Source of the DNA: Gerris lacustris
Lineage: Eukaryota > Arthropoda > Insecta > Hemiptera > Gerridae
Direction of reading: 5' to 3'
DNA: 64,000 nucleotides
Assembly (NCBI GenBank): GCA_951217055.1
Contig: OX578282.1
Location: 41,194,629 to 41,258,628 of the forward strand
Position numbers and translations under genes: made by a program. Position 1 is the stretch's first letter. Every line of letters starts with the position of its first letter. Positions 22,130-33,410 of this stretch are shown here, piece by piece. The notes below the pieces were generated by a model that saw nothing but the letters and a program-made list of their open reading frames with translations, did not search any database and was not told the DNA's origin.

Positions 22130-22600
22130 GTTAATTTACACGCCAACGTAATAGTTTTGAATTTGGTTCTTTTAAACTTACAAGCCATTGTAACGGTTGG
22201 TGGTCTGTGTAGATTGTAAACGGTCTTCTGTACAAGTAGGGCCTAAAGTATTTTACAGCCCATGCTATAGCAAGCAGTTCTTTTTCTATTGTAGCTAATC
22301 GTGTTTCTGTTTCATTCTGAGTTCGGCTGGCTTAAGCTACAGGTAAATCTGCGCCATGAACATTCTGGCTCAGTATTGCTCCTAAAGCTACAGTACTGGC
22401 ATCTGTTGTAAGATTAAATGGTTTTGAGAAATCCGGATATTGCAGAATTGGTTCATTAATTAAAAGATTTTTGCAGGTGTGGAAACAGTGTTGGTAGTCG
22501 GGATTAGTGGTGTCGATTTTCTCTCCTTTTTTTTAGACATTTTGTCATAGGTTTAGTTAGGGTGGCAAAGTCTAGTGCCACCTGTCCGACTTTATGGGCA
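22130..22600 (-). pseudogene. Ty3/gypsy RNase H fragment
   Basis: The minus strand encodes, with one frameshift (near 22530) and one in-frame TAA, a recognisable stretch of gypsy pol. It starts with a thumb-like [12 protein letters not shown]. The RNase H start follows: [20 protein letters not shown] with the catalytic Asp in TTDAS. Then come [20 protein letters not shown] with the catalytic Glu, and [13 protein letters not shown] with the next Asp. No LTRs, protease or integrase adjoin it. An old remnant of a Ty3-type retrotransposon; its relation to the integrase at 38634 is unknown. Confidence 0.8.
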
Positions 22601-23582
22601 CAAAACTGGCTCAACGAAATCGATTATTTTTTTGCAGAGGTGTGCACCATTATGTTGCGCATATTCTAAGCTTGGTTCATCTAAAAATACATATTGAGTA
22701 GAACTAAATCTATTTACAATTTTATAAAAAAAAAATATTTTCATAACAATGTCGGTTATTGGTTTTAACATAAAAACAAAAATAACTCAAAAATCCAACA
22801 GTTTTTAAGCTAGAGGTTGGAATCTTGGTACAAAAATCAGTCCTTACCTGCAGTTATACCTCCCCGAAAATCATAAATTTTTGATATGGCACTAACCCAT
22901 TTTGCTGAGTCAGCAAACATTAAAAAAATTCGTGAACAATTGAAAATTTTTCCAATAGTGCTAGAATTTTGCAGCAATTATACTTTTTATAAGACAAATA
23001 ATTTCATTTTGATATCTGGCGCCATTTTTAAAATATCAACCTTTGAACTTTGAAACTTTAATGCTAAATAATTTCGGAACAATTCTGCCAATTGAGGTGA
23101 AATTCGCACCAATTATACTTACCTCTCTGCAGGTGGAGATACACATGCCACAGTTACCTAATCTTATTTAATTGGAATAAAATTAAAATATTTTAAAAAG
23201 TAATAGGCTTAATGAAGCATAAAATTTCCTCTGGATTCGTAGGATTACAAGAGATTTATAATAAAAGTTAATCATAAAAAATCAGATATATATAATTCAT
23301 TTAAAATACTTCAAAAATATTTATTTTAATCTTTGAATGAGATAAATCCTTTTTTATCTTATAAATAAATAGGAAATTTAATTTACCATCCCTGGTTCTA
23401 ATTAATAAATTGATTATTTAGCATCAAATATTCACATTAATTTGATCTTTTATTTATTATTTTAATCCCTACCCGTTACTTTATTGCAATCATGGAACAG
23501 GAATCGAAGTAAAATTAAGTTGATAATTGGTTTTGATTTCCAGGGGAATTCATCCTCTCTTTAGAAATTTGGTAATGAAATC
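22601..23582. repeat. Old dispersed repeat copies, otherwise non-coding
   Basis: About 22800-22900 resembles 47885-48010 (AAAATCAGTCCTT and AAAATCATAAATTT blocks). About 22935-23125 resembles 2305-2460 in reverse complement. No gene recognised. Confidence 0.45.
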
Positions 23583-23647
23583 ATTATTCTTCTTTTTTAT
23601 GTGGGTCGTAATAAAAAATTCAATTAAGGTGAATTATTCTTAAATTT

Positions 23648-23684
23648 GGTTATATTTCGCCCCACTCCGGGGCATATTCACTCC
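23648..23684 (-). ncRNA. Hammerhead-like motif, PLE3 left arm
   Basis: On the minus strand: core GUGAAUA, an extra U, stem II GCCCC-GGAGU-GGGGC, GAAAU, AUA. Here position 3 is G and position 8 is U, a possible wobble pair, compared with A and U in the right arm. Confidence 0.45.
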
Positions 23685-23879
23685 TAAAAACATCGAAAAA
23701 TCTAAGATTATCAAAAATGTTCTATTTACATGACTTATAATACAATAATTGACAGAAAATAAAGGCAAGGACTCCAATTCTTACCTTATCTTATGAAGAT
23801 TGAATCGTTACCAATAATTTAACAAGAAGTAAGAAAAAAGTTATATGTAGACCACATAGTGGTTTCGTCACATAGTGGT

Positions 23880-24233
23880 GTCGACGACCTAATATTAATA
23901 ACACAAACTGAATATATTGAAGAAACATTTAACACCTTTAATAATCAAAATAAAAATATTACTTTTACAATAGAAAAAGAATTAGAAAACAGAATCAATT
24001 ACCTAGATATAACATTAATAAAAGAAAATACCGGACTAATTTCAACTATTTGGTACGAAAAAGAAATTAGAAAAGGATTATTCTTAAACTACCATACTAA
24101 TCATCCTAATTACCAAATAAGAAATACTATACTAAACTTAATTAACAAAGCATTATCCCTTACAGAAATAAAACATTTACCTAGACTTAAAAAAATTATT
24201 TACAACCAATTAGAAAAAATAGCTATCCCATAA
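23880..24233 (+). pseudogene. PLE3 RT fragment (from catalytic VDD onward)
   Basis: The frame begins at VDDLILI, the second catalytic Asp pair of PLE reverse transcriptases, directly fused to the left arm. It continues through the NRINYLDITL, STIWYEKE and NKALSLTE motifs that align with PLE1 residues 285-342. The frame stops at 24233, and PLE-like peptide (WHTALNKT) can still be read in another frame to about 24298, where the nested insertion begins. Non-functional. Confidence 0.85.
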
Positions 24234-24414
24234 AAATAATAAACAGATATTGGCATACTGCATTAAATAAAACCAGAACTACAGAAATATCAAATAACAT
24301 TAAATATTATGAAAGTAGGTTTTTTTGGACTTGTAGACTGTAATCGAATGAAGGGTTTTTTTTTTAATGAAAGTCCGATGGTGGTTGTGGTAAAATTTTT
24401 TTGTTTAATTCAAA

Positions 24415-24445
24415 GCTTTCGCTTAGGGAGCCTAAGCTTCATCAG
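24415..24445 (-). ncRNA. Hammerhead-like motif, mini-element A left arm
   Basis: Inverted copy of 24516-24546: CUGAUGA, an extra A, stem II GCUUAGG/CCUAAGC, GAAAGC. Confidence 0.5.
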
Positions 24446-24515
24446 TGATCAAATGGCGTAGAAGATATAAAACTTTATTTTAATTTAATTTTATATCTTC
24501 TACGCCATTTGATCA

Positions 24516-24546
24516 CTGATGAAGCTTAGGCTCCCTAAGCGAAAGC
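24516..24546 (+). ncRNA. Hammerhead-like motif, mini-element A right arm
   Basis: The core CUGAUGA matches the consensus. It is followed by an extra A, a 7-bp stem II (GCUUAGG/CCUAAGC around CUC) and GAAA. Stems I and III are not obvious in cis, so activity would need another partner or a dimer. Confidence 0.5.
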
Positions 24547-24620
24547 TTTGAATTAAACAAAATTTTTAACCACAACCACCATCGGACTTTCATTCCAAAA
24601 AAAACCCCTTCATTCGATTA

Positions 24621-25108
24621 AATATTATAAATCCCTAACATACATAAAAGGCTTAACTGAAAAATTACAAAAAACTTTTAAATATTTTGATTGCGACCAC
24701 ATAAAATTCGGTTTAAAGCCTGTTAACAAAATAAAAGATAACTTCCAAAACAACCTTTAAGATAAAACCGATATTTTAAAGAAAACCAATGTGGTATACA
24801 AAATAAATTGCAAAGATTGCAACAAAGTATACATCGGGGAAACGATGCAGCATTTAGAAAGCCATATAAAACAACACATATATGACATACAATCCAGAAA
24901 TGGGAAAACTGCGATTGCCAATCATACTGCTAACGAAAACCACCAAATACATAAACATAATGTTAAAATACTAGGGTCAGAAAAGAATGAATCTAAAAGG
25001 AAATATCTAGAAGCAGCTTTCATAGCCATGACAGAAAATTCTGTCAATTACAAAACCGATGCCAAAGATTTAAACAAGTATTATTCAGCCGTTTTAAATT
25101 TTAAATAG
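24621..25108 (+). pseudogene. PLE3 C-terminal part with GIY-YIG endonuclease
   Basis: After the nested insert the PLE frame resumes with SLTYIKGLTEKL and IKFGLKPVNK. It meets one TAA at about 24758 and then carries an intact GIY-YIG domain (24791-25108): VYKINCKDCNKVYIGET with a CxxC pair, the HIKQHIYD helix and the terminal KTDAKDLNKYYS typical of this family (compare PLE1 residues 450-555). Inactive because of the stop, the lost RT and the insertion. Confidence 0.85.
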
Positions 25109-25618
25109 GTTTAGAAATTAAAAATCCCGCCAAATCTGTTATGCCCTTATCATTCCTCTCGTACAATTTTCATATCATAGTTATATAAAAAACAGTAAGT
25201 CCCTCATAATATTTAAAATAAATTATTATATAATATTTTTAGTAATAAATTTTAAACCAAAGAACCCCCTTTTTTAAAATTAAAATTATTTAAATCTCCT
25301 CTTTTTTTTCCGTAAATTGATAAGACGGAAGGTTTACTTCTGGTTATCTCTAGTCAAATTTTTAAACATGTTAATTTGTTAATTTTTATTTGTTCTCGTC
25401 TTTTGTTATTTTTGTGTTGACTATGATGTGTGACGAAACCAATATGTGGTCTATATATAACTTTTTTTTTTACTTCTTGTTAAATTATTGGTAACGATTC
25501 AATCTTCATATGATAAGGTAAGAATTTGAGTCCTTGCCTTTATTTTCTGTCAATTATTGTATTTTAAGTCATATAAATAGAACATTTTTGGTAATCTTAG
25601 ATTTTTCGATGTTTTTAA

Positions 25619-25654
25619 GCATGAATATGCCCCGGAGTGGGGCGAAATATAGCC
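25619..25654 (+). ncRNA. Hammerhead-like motif, PLE3 right arm
   Basis: GC, AUGAAUA, an extra U, stem II GCCCC-GGAGU-GGGGC (5 bp), GAAAU, AUA, GCC. Positions 3 and 8 are A and U, a third version of the pair that is C-G in standard hammerheads. The cleavage triplet would be AUA, an allowed NUH. Confidence 0.5.
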
Positions 25655-25765
25655 AAATTTAAGAATAATTCACCTTAATTGAATTTTTTATTACTACCCT
25701 TGATCGACCCACATAAAAACGAATATTATAAGAAGGGACAAACTACTATAGGAATAATTATTCTT

Positions 25766-28126
25766 TAACGAAGTCGGTGTAATGGAAAATCGGCTTTACG
25801 AAATTTAAAAATGATATTTTTATTTTACATCTGTTTATTTGAAATGTAATAACAATGGCGAGTAAGACTGGGACGAGTGCTCGGCCCTGCCAACTCGCTG
25901 ATTTTACTCTATCAATGTAAAAGTACTCTAACTTGTTCGTCTTCGCTTCAAGGTTGGGCATAGGTTTCTCTCTCTCTTGGTTTTAGAGATTCCGATCTGA
26001 CGCGTTCCTTTGTGGTGTGTTTCCCGTATTACTAGCACTTCGAATGGTGTTGAACTCTACCTCCATGGTTCGTTACTAAAGCAATCTAGCATGTTTTTTT
26101 CATCTGACATTCGGGACAGAGCATGTCTTGGAATGTGAACCGCGCAATCCCTTACGGTGTGACAATCCGTCTCTATTGCCTTCTCTTTTCTTCCTTGTGA
26201 TTTATTTCTTGTTAGCGAATTTTCGAAGAAAATTAAGCTATTGCAATAGCTTAAAAATTTTTGTAATGCGAATTTTTGAAATTTTTTTCCATGGAAATCC
26301 GTTTTAGACCATTCTGAATCGATTCCTAAAATTTAACTTTTTTATGTATGTATGTATATATGTGTCACTCCAGACGATATCTCCCCTTAAAATTTTAAAC
26401 AAATTTTAAAATGTCAATAATATCAAAAGAAAGGATGAGTTCGTTGGCCAGAATTTTTGGAGTTCATTTAGGGTCAAAAATAGCATAAAAACTTGTTTTT
26501 TCCAATTTACCCCCCATTTATATGAAAATATGATAAACGTGTACATAGCAACAATTACTGTACTCTTAAAGAGCTTTCCAACGCTGAGCATCTTGGACTT
26601 TTTTTTCCTTGTTACTTATTTGTTGTTGTGTTTGCACCCATAGCTCCTAGTTAAAAAGTTTTTTTTTTGCTTGCGGTCGTTTCATGTCGACGCACCGAGC
26701 CCATGTCCTCCTTAACTATATTTGTAGGTATAAGAGCCTTCCGGTCTCTTGTGATCTTTTGCTCCGCATGATTTTTTGTTTTTGTTCTTTTTGCTGAAAT
26801 TGTTAGCCCATTTGGGTACGGACTTTATGATTTTGCACCATTAAGAATGTCATATTCCTACCCATTTTGATTTAGCCAAAAATTTCCTTTCATTTAATGA
26901 GTGACTCAGTTAATTAATTTGAATGTGTATTTACTTGCCTTGCAGATTTGACAGAGAGACCTTACAGAGTGAAAGTAATTATAAAAAGCGAACGCTGCAT
27001 CTTAATAATGAATTTAGTTTTAATTAAGTTGAGCATTGTGTGAATTCAATCAAGGATTGTGTAACTGTTATCATTGGAGTTACTAAGGAGAAGGGCTGAA
27101 GGAATCCAATCCTTTGACTCTTGTCTTCTGCAGATTAGAAACTGGTTTAATCAGATGACAACACGAGAAGGGTGCCTCTGATTAGGTTTATCTTACTCCC
27201 CCCTTATCCTCGAGTTCTTAGCTAATGAGATTTCCTTCCAAACTCTTTTGTTTTAACTGGATTTCACTTCTCTGGACTTATTTCTCGAGGCCTTTTTTAA
27301 TTTATTTTAGCTTTCTAATAATTTTGTCAACTGGTTAAAAACCTCTTGTAGTCGAGTAAGAAATTGAAAGAAAATACACCCCCGCTACGTAGGGAAAAAC
27401 TTCAAACTATTTTTTTACCAGATACATTTCTTTTGTTAAAGTATAAAATTCATTCATTAAGGGTATGCATCAATAACCCTCGTCTCAGAGTCATGCGCCT
27501 GTAGATTTACCTTGTAATTGTTTATTTAAGAAAAATGTCTTACGGAAATAATAGTTTCTTTGTACTTTTATGAGCAATAATGTTTATTATTTTGTCTAAT
27601 AATTCTTTATTCATTCGTATCCAATTGTTCGTGATTCAATTAAATGGCGATCTTGCAAAAACCATTATATTGGCCAATACAATTTATAGATGTTTGAATG
27701 CCATTCAATATCAAATTTGTGTCATTTCTAATTGATCATACGATGCCAATTATTGTTATTCCTATCTAAATTTAGTTATTTTTATTCTTCGTTCCTAGCC
27801 TAAAACTGGATAAAAATAAATAAATAAAAACAACAATATTTTAACTATCAATTAACATTGTCACATAACTGTATTCAAATTAAAATTTACTCTCTGGTAT
27901 AGGAAAACTTGAACACCCGTAACATAGTTATCTAAATCTTCTAATACAAGCAATCTATTAAAATAAAATATGTTAGCTAGCAACTAATCAGTGTTCGACC
28001 TGCTTCTCATTCCGTTTGCAATAATTAAACTACAATAAATAAGTACCCACCAAAAACATATCAATTACATAAATAAAATGCTATTAAGTAACATAACAAG
28101 GAATTAATAAAAGTTGACCAAAGAAC
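25766..28126. other. 2.4-kb stretch without recognisable genes
   Basis: Moderately AT-rich. About 25840-26200 and 26600-26800 are slightly GC-richer, with no supported coding frame or splice pair. A TATG-type short repeat lies near 26342-26360. The final ~300 bp lead into the LINE at 28127. I see nothing assignable. Confidence 0.35.
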
Positions 28127-28804
28127 ATGCATAAGATGAATCTAAACATATCAAAAACCGTTCTAATATCATTCACCAGGCGCTTGCACCCTATTGCAAC
28201 TAATTACCACATCGGTGGATCATTTTTAATGAAAGAGACTAAAGTCCGAGATCTTGGAGTCATTCTCGATAATAAGCTCAAATTTGGTATTCAAGTGGAT
28301 GCGGTTGTCTCAAAATCTTTAAAAACGTTAGGTCTAATTCGATCTATCACAGTTGGATTATCGTTAGATTGCTTCGTTCGACTCTACTTAGCTTTAGTAC
28401 GTCCCATCTTAGAGTATTGTGTACCGGTATGGAATAACTTGACTCAGACCTTGGAAAATAAAATTGAAAATGTGCAACGTTTATTTATCAGAATAGTATA
28501 TTTTAGGTTCTTCTACAGCAAAATCTACTATATGTACGATAGACTTCTGTCTAGACAAGGAATAGAGCGGCTAGTGACCCGTAGATCTGCTTATGAAGCC
28601 CTGTACTTCTCTAAAGCTCTTAACGGCTCCCTAACTTGTTTGAGTACTAAAGAACATGTAGCAATACTTTCACCAGGACGACGAGCGGGAAGATTGGTTT
28701 ACGTCAAGGAAATATCTGCGATATCTCCAATGTCTCGGTGTGCCCGAAGTTTTAATAAACTTAATATCACCTTAAATGATTTAAAATACATTAAACTCGC
28801 TTAA
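28127..28804 (+). pseudogene. Jockey-like LINE, C-terminal half of the RT protein
   Basis: 225 codons, open to TAA. The peptide starts in the LNISKT block that follows the catalytic FADD motif in Jockey-clade RTs. It continues with VRDLGVILDNKLKF (the DLGV-x-D signature) and LYLALVRPILEYCVPVWN (the LVRPxLEY thumb motif), then IENVQRLFIRIVYFR. The N-terminal endonuclease and RT palm are missing, so it is 5'-truncated. The first Met at 28127 is only the first available start. An AT-rich 3' tail ends in tandem ATTA units near 29083-29100, consistent with a LINE 3' end. Intact over its length but not functional alone. Confidence 0.85.
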
Positions 28805-29319
28805 AATTTTTCTTACTGTGATGTAACTTCTTTTTATTGAATTTATACTATTATTACTTTATTGCTACTTCTTTTATTTGTTTTAGTTACACATTATCAT
28901 CTTAATTAAGGCTATTAGTATTTTTATTATTTTAATTACGATGCATGTTATTCGAGATATTAGTAGTACTATATTTAAATTTTTGTTGTTAACAAATCTG
29001 TTATTCATGTTTTGATTTTTTTTTTTTTTATATATCTATTTTGGCTTTTAAGGCCGGTGAGATTTTATTGTATAATAAAATAAATTAATTAATTAATTAA
29101 AAACGTAAGTGTACGAAATAAATAAATGCTTACATATTATATCTAAGTATAAACTGGATAGTACGCCTAATTATTGTATCCTAAATAATTTTGGCTAGAC
29201 TGCATAATAGGAATAAAGATAACTTAAGTAGATATTCCTAGTTATCATATTTGTTGGTAACTGTCTTTTTCTAGATATATTTACTTTATGTATTAATTTG
29301 GCTTATGGTAGACGTTTAG
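28805..29319 (+). other. LINE 3' untranslated tail and AT-rich flank
   Basis: Includes GGCCGGTGAGATTTTATTGT and the short TAATTAAT-type tail at about 29080-29100 that probably marks the end of the Jockey-like insertion. The rest is unassigned. Confidence 0.5.
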
Positions 29320-30778
29320 ATTTATATTCTGTAACTAAACAGAGTTATGAAAATTCAGAAATAATTAGATGCCTATATATTTCTATGCACTTGTTCAGTA
29401 TTTTACTAAGTTCTTCCAGTTTACACTTTTTTGTTGAAGATTTGTTTTCTAAACTCAGCAAGCCCAGGGCATCTTGCGATAAAATTATATCCCGTCTCCT
29501 CGTCTTTTTTATTACATAGCTTGCAAAGATGATCGTTATTTGGGATCTATGGTTTATAATTGAGGTGCATGACGTCTCCACGAGCTTTAAATATCCAATT
29601 GTTGAAGGAGGGAGAGTTACTATCATTGAAGCAGGTTGCAGATAGAGGTGTCAGTTTCTTAAATATAAAATTATAATTAAAGTTTTCTACCTATTGTCTG
29701 TACTTATCTTTACATGTTAATCAGATTAGCTGTTGGGCTTTATTCGTATTAACACATGAGAAATCTAGTTTCTGCCTGGACTATAATTGTTGTGACCAAG
29801 CAATGTCGTAATTCATTACCTCATTGACTGGAAATTAAGGTAGTCTAGAGTCTGGATTGAGGCATAGGCAGCGCACTTTTAAAATATGTATTTCAAATTT
29901 AGTTTGAATGTATGGCAGAATATTAGGTTATTAGTTGGTCTCTAAATAGATCATATAGTTAGGGGTTGTTTGGGCAAAAGAGATTTTTTTTTTTTTTTTT
30001 TTTTTTATGAAATAAATTAACAAATTGTGTACCTTGTTTGACTCAATCCCATCCTAGATTTGTGTTCCTTAGCACTAAATGACCTTAGAGACTGCTTGAA
30101 ATACTTTGAGCTTACATAATTCTGTCCGAGAAAACCTCTCCATGCAGTGTCCATTCCAAACTAAGCTAAGGCTATTCTCTCGTTAAAACGCTTATCAATA
30201 GTTAACTAAGGGGTCAACATGATTCCTAGGTATTTATATTGGTTAACCTCTTCTACATCAGAGTCCTGGCCGTATTTCCACTCTTCCTTCTTGCTCCTCT
30301 TTCCTCCATTACTGAATATTATGATTTTAGTTTATCGTAAGTTAACTGCTAACGTCGCTACCTAATACAATGTCGTCTGCGAAAAGTAAGACCCTAATGT
30401 TCCAGTTTTTTTCCAAACTTCCTAAGCTCTCATGCAAGTCATTTAAGAATAATGAAAATAATAAAGGACTTAAAACACAACCTTGCCTTAGTCCAACCGA
30501 TGTATCGAAATTATTTGTAACACCCTCCTTGCACCACACCGCAGTATTAGATCCGTCGTATAATTAATGATTGTATTATTTTCGTAAATTTAGTTTACAC
30601 ACCTTTGTTATGCATTTTATAATACAACGTTTCGCTTATCAAAAGCTGCTGTGAAGTCAACAAAACAGGTGTATACTTTGTGCCTTTTAAACCTTAATTT
30701 CAAAAATACGTAAATAAACAATTTGAAAATACTTATTAGAGTGAATATATTATCTACGGTGGAGCATCTCTGTGTGTC
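29320..30778 (-). pseudogene. Non-LTR retrotransposon RT remnant with C-terminal zinc knuckle
   Basis: Read from 30778 downward, the minus strand gives successive pieces of one LINE protein in shifting frames. First CSTVDNIFTL and KVYTCFVDFTAAFDK (RT fingers and first Asp). Then VGLRQGCVLSPLLFSLFLND and VLLFADDIVL (30539-30342, the catalytic FADD). Then KIIIFSNGGKRSKKEEWKYG and YKYLGIMLTP (about 30310-30200). Near 29540-29440 comes a knuckle, LCKLCNKKDEETGYNFIARC, and a final LEELSKILNKCIEIYRHL. Several frameshifts and stops make it a pseudogene. Its 5' edge lies exactly at the BEL/Pao terminal repeat at 30772. The LRQGC-type palm argues against Jockey; the clade is not certain. Confidence 0.8.
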
Positions 30779-30873
30779 ATATGTCAAGATATGACATTGA
30801 AAATTTATTAGTTTTAACATAGTTTTTCTTAACTTGTTCGTTTTGACTTGTTCATGATAAAATAAAATAAGTT
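30772..30873 (+). repeat. BEL/Pao left terminal repeat, truncated
   Basis: 102 bp shared with 33239-33340 (start GTGTGTCATATGTCAAGATA, end AAAATAAGTT). It contains a TCATATGTC...GATATGA near-palindrome at the LTR start. It passes straight into Gag coding sequence, so the rest of the LTR and the leader are deleted. Confidence 0.75.
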
Positions 30874-32704
30874 AATAATATTCGTAGAGCTTTAGGACCA
30901 GTTAAGAGTAGATTAGAAAATCATATAGATACAGCTAGATTATGGTTGGAAGGAAATAGGGAAGATGAAACAGTAGATGAGGCTAAAAATCTATTAGGAA
31001 AGTTAGTAAAATATAGGGAAAAATTCAATAGTTTGGTTAAGGATCTCGATACAGCCTCTCAAACAAATCCTGAAGAAACAGCAAAATTTGGAAACGATGT
31101 AGCGGGTTTTATGGAGATAGGATTAAACAGTGATGACTTAACAGTAGAATTAACCAATCTGATTGAATCTAGGGAAAGAGGAAATGTCATTCAAAATATA
31201 AATTCAAACAATAATTATAATAAAACCGCACCAGCTAAGTTGCCCAAAATTTCACTTCCGACATTCTCAGGAGACAGATTAAAATGGAATGAATTTTGGG
31301 AAACTTTTCGGTCAATTATTGATAAAAATGAATCCCTAAATCCAATAGATAAATTTAACTATTTAAAAGGACTACTATCAGGTGAAGCAGCTGAGTGCAT
31401 TGGGGGAATGACACTTTCAGAAAATAATTATAAACTTGCGGTTTCATTATTAAAAAGAAGATACGGAAATCAAAAATTAATATTAGAAAATATTTATGAA
31501 AGGTTTAGGAATTTGGGTAAATCTAATAATTCAGTTTCAAAATTAAGAATTACATTAAATGAAATAGAAAATTATTGTAGATCATTAGAAGGACTAGGAG
31601 AAGATGTAGATCACTCTAGTTTTGTATCTCTAATTAAATCTAAATTTCCCCCAGAAATTATTTTACAATTAGAAGAATTTGAATTGCATAAACCTACTAA
31701 AGAAAATACTGATGAGTGCAAACAACTTAGATTTAGGCTAGACAAAATAATTACAATCAAAGAACAAGTGATGGGAAAACCATCTGATTGGAACGAAACA
31801 AAAAGTTCAAGTTTCAAAAAAGAAGGTTCTAAATTCAATCCTTCAACCACTAGTGCACTCACAATTCAACCAAGATGTCATTTTTGTTCCTTGTCACACT
31901 GGAGTGACAATTGTAAAAAGTATGCAACTGTAGATGCGAGAAAGGAACGAATAAAAGGAGCGTGTTATTTATGTCTTCAAAATACACATCAAGCAAAAGA
32001 TTGTAGGAGTGATAAAGTATGTTATTACTGCAAACAAAAACGTAAACATCACCGTAGTCTTTGCTTTAAGAACACGAAAAAGGGGGAGGAAATAGTAGCT
32101 GTAGTTTCACCAGAAAATAGAAAAATAAACTCTATTGATTCGATTCAGAAAGAAATTAAGTGTAAAGTTTCCATGCAAACTGCCACAGTAACTTTAGCTA
32201 ATTCTGAAAATAATTACACAGCTAACACACGTGTATTGTTAGATAGTGGTAGCCAAAGAAGTTACATGACAGAACAAGTAGCTAAAACTCTTGGACTGTC
32301 ATACTTAAGAGAAGAGTATCTTTCTGTCTGTTTATTTAATTCATCAAAACCAAAAAATATAAAATCATATGTTGTGAAATTTCAAATTAAATTAGTTGAT
32401 GGCTCTTACTCTCTGATATATGCAAACGTAGTGCCAAGTATAGTAGAAAATTCAACCTTTACAGAATTAGATACAATAAAACTTAAATATAAATATCTGA
32501 CATTTGCTGAGAATCCAGATTTAGTGAACTATGATCCTAAAATTGGATTGTTAATAGGAAATGATTATTACTTTGATTTTTTCAATTTAGAAAAATTAGA
32601 AATTAAAGAAGGGTTATTTTTAATTAATTCAAAATTAGGATGGGTCTTTTCGGGAAGAAATCAAGAAAGTACAAGGGATATTCAGTGTTTCTGTTTATAT
32701 GCAC

Positions 32705-32705
<1 letters not shown>
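30871..32705 (+). pseudogene. BEL/Pao Gag and protease
   Basis: The frame is open from just after a TAA at the LTR edge, with no convincing start codon. Counting from the TTG at 30946, a DUF1759-type Gag region covers about 98-250 (KLPKISLPTFSGDRLKWNEF; LLSGEAAECIGGM). Three CCHC-type knuckles follow at 311-323, 340-353 and 359-373. Then comes a retropepsin-like region with VLLDSGSQRSYM (DSG at 433-435) and the BEL-typical LGWVFSGR. The frame then runs into a 34-nt A homopolymer, where RT, RNase H and most of the integrase are missing. In BEL elements this polyprotein builds the particle and its protease; here it cannot be completed. Confidence 0.88.

Positions 32706-32739
<34 letters not shown>
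32706..32739. repeat. 34-nt A homopolymer at a deletion junction
   Basis: Located exactly between the protease end and the integrase C-terminal coding sequence of the BEL/Pao element, replacing the expected RT-RNase H-integrase segment. Confidence 0.9.
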
Positions 32740-32740
<1 letters not shown>

Positions 32741-33187
32741 CCATATTAAATTCACGTCCCTTGTTTTATGTGGGGGAAAACGAGGGAGAAACGATTACTC
32801 CAGCACATTTTTTAAGACATTCGCACCTTCAGCGGAGGAGGAGCTGAAATTGCGTAATGCACCGGAAACTATTCTACAACTTTGGAAAAAAGGAAATAAA
32901 TTACTTGAAGGATTTTGGAAAAATTGGAGGGGAGAGTACCTGCTTAGCCTAAGGGAAAGAAGAACTTTAGCTAAGCAGGAACCAAATTCAAAACATTTAC
33001 CTTATATCGGCCAGATAGTTCATATAAAGGAAGAACTAGTTCCAAGACAAAATTGGAAACTGGGAAAAATTGAAAAGCTAAATTTAATCCAGGATGGGGC
33101 AGTACGCTCAGCAGAAGTAAGGAATGAGACCTCGACCATCACAAGACCGATTTGCCGTCTCTTTCCTTCAGAGATGATATTTAACTA
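32740..33187 (+). pseudogene. BEL/Pao integrase C-terminal region
   Basis: The first part (to about 32820) continues one frame with AILNSRPLFYV and ITPAHFL, the motif that closes BEL integrase core domains. A frameshift follows, and the next frame gives the DUF5641-like tail: LRERRTLAKQEPN, IVHIKEELVPRQNWKLGKIE and a terminal ETSTITRPICRLFP, ending at TAA just before the right LTR. The tail normally binds DNA or RNA at the end of Pol. The order and closeness to the LTR confirm one internally deleted BEL/Pao copy. Confidence 0.85.
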
Positions 33188-33238
33188 ACAAGAGACAACA
33201 TTCTTTCACTGCAAGAAAAAGGATCATTTGGTGGCGGA

Positions 33239-33410
33239 GTGTGTCATATGTCAAGATATGACATTGAAAATTTATTAGTTTTAACATAGTTTTTCTTAAC
33301 TTGTTCGTTTTGACTTGTTCATGATAAAATAAAATAAGTTGAGTTGTTGTTTGAAAGCCAAAAGAATTAGTTTTTCTTAGTATAGTTAAAATATTGTCAG
33401 AGTACGACAA
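33239..33410 (+). repeat. BEL/Pao right LTR (at least 102 bp shared)
   Basis: 33239-33340 matches the left repeat. The sequence after it (to about 33410) is probably the remainder of the LTR, but it has no partner on the left because that side is deleted. It is preceded by AAAAGGATCATTTGGTGGCG, where a polypurine tract is expected. Confidence 0.65.

Larger units (their letters stand above)
24299..24628. mobile_element. Palindromic mini-element A with PLE-like insertion signature
   Basis: ATTAAATATTAT occurs at 24299-24310 and 24617-24628 and brackets the insert. Inside are a 30-nt left extension (24311-24340) and two inverted arms (about 24341-24468 and 24490-24620; the last few bases overlap the duplication), with no ORF. 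Each arm contains a hammerhead-like motif with a canonical CUGAUGA and GAAA. Short variable target duplication plus a one-sided ~30-nt extension plus inverted arms is the PLE pattern. It is therefore best read as a non-autonomous, PLE-mobilised element made only of two terminal repeats. Confidence 0.7.
23583..25765 (+). mobile_element. Penelope-like element PLE3, with a nested insertion
   Basis: Inverted arms about 23595-23873 and 25426-25720 carry many substitutions and small indels, so this copy is older than PLE1. ATTATTCTT before the left arm and again at about 25757-25765 is a candidate target duplication, leaving a one-sided extension of ~36 nt on the right. The coding part starts at the VDDL catalytic motif, so most of the RT is deleted. 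It is interrupted by the palindromic mini-element at 24311-24616. Confidence 0.8.
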
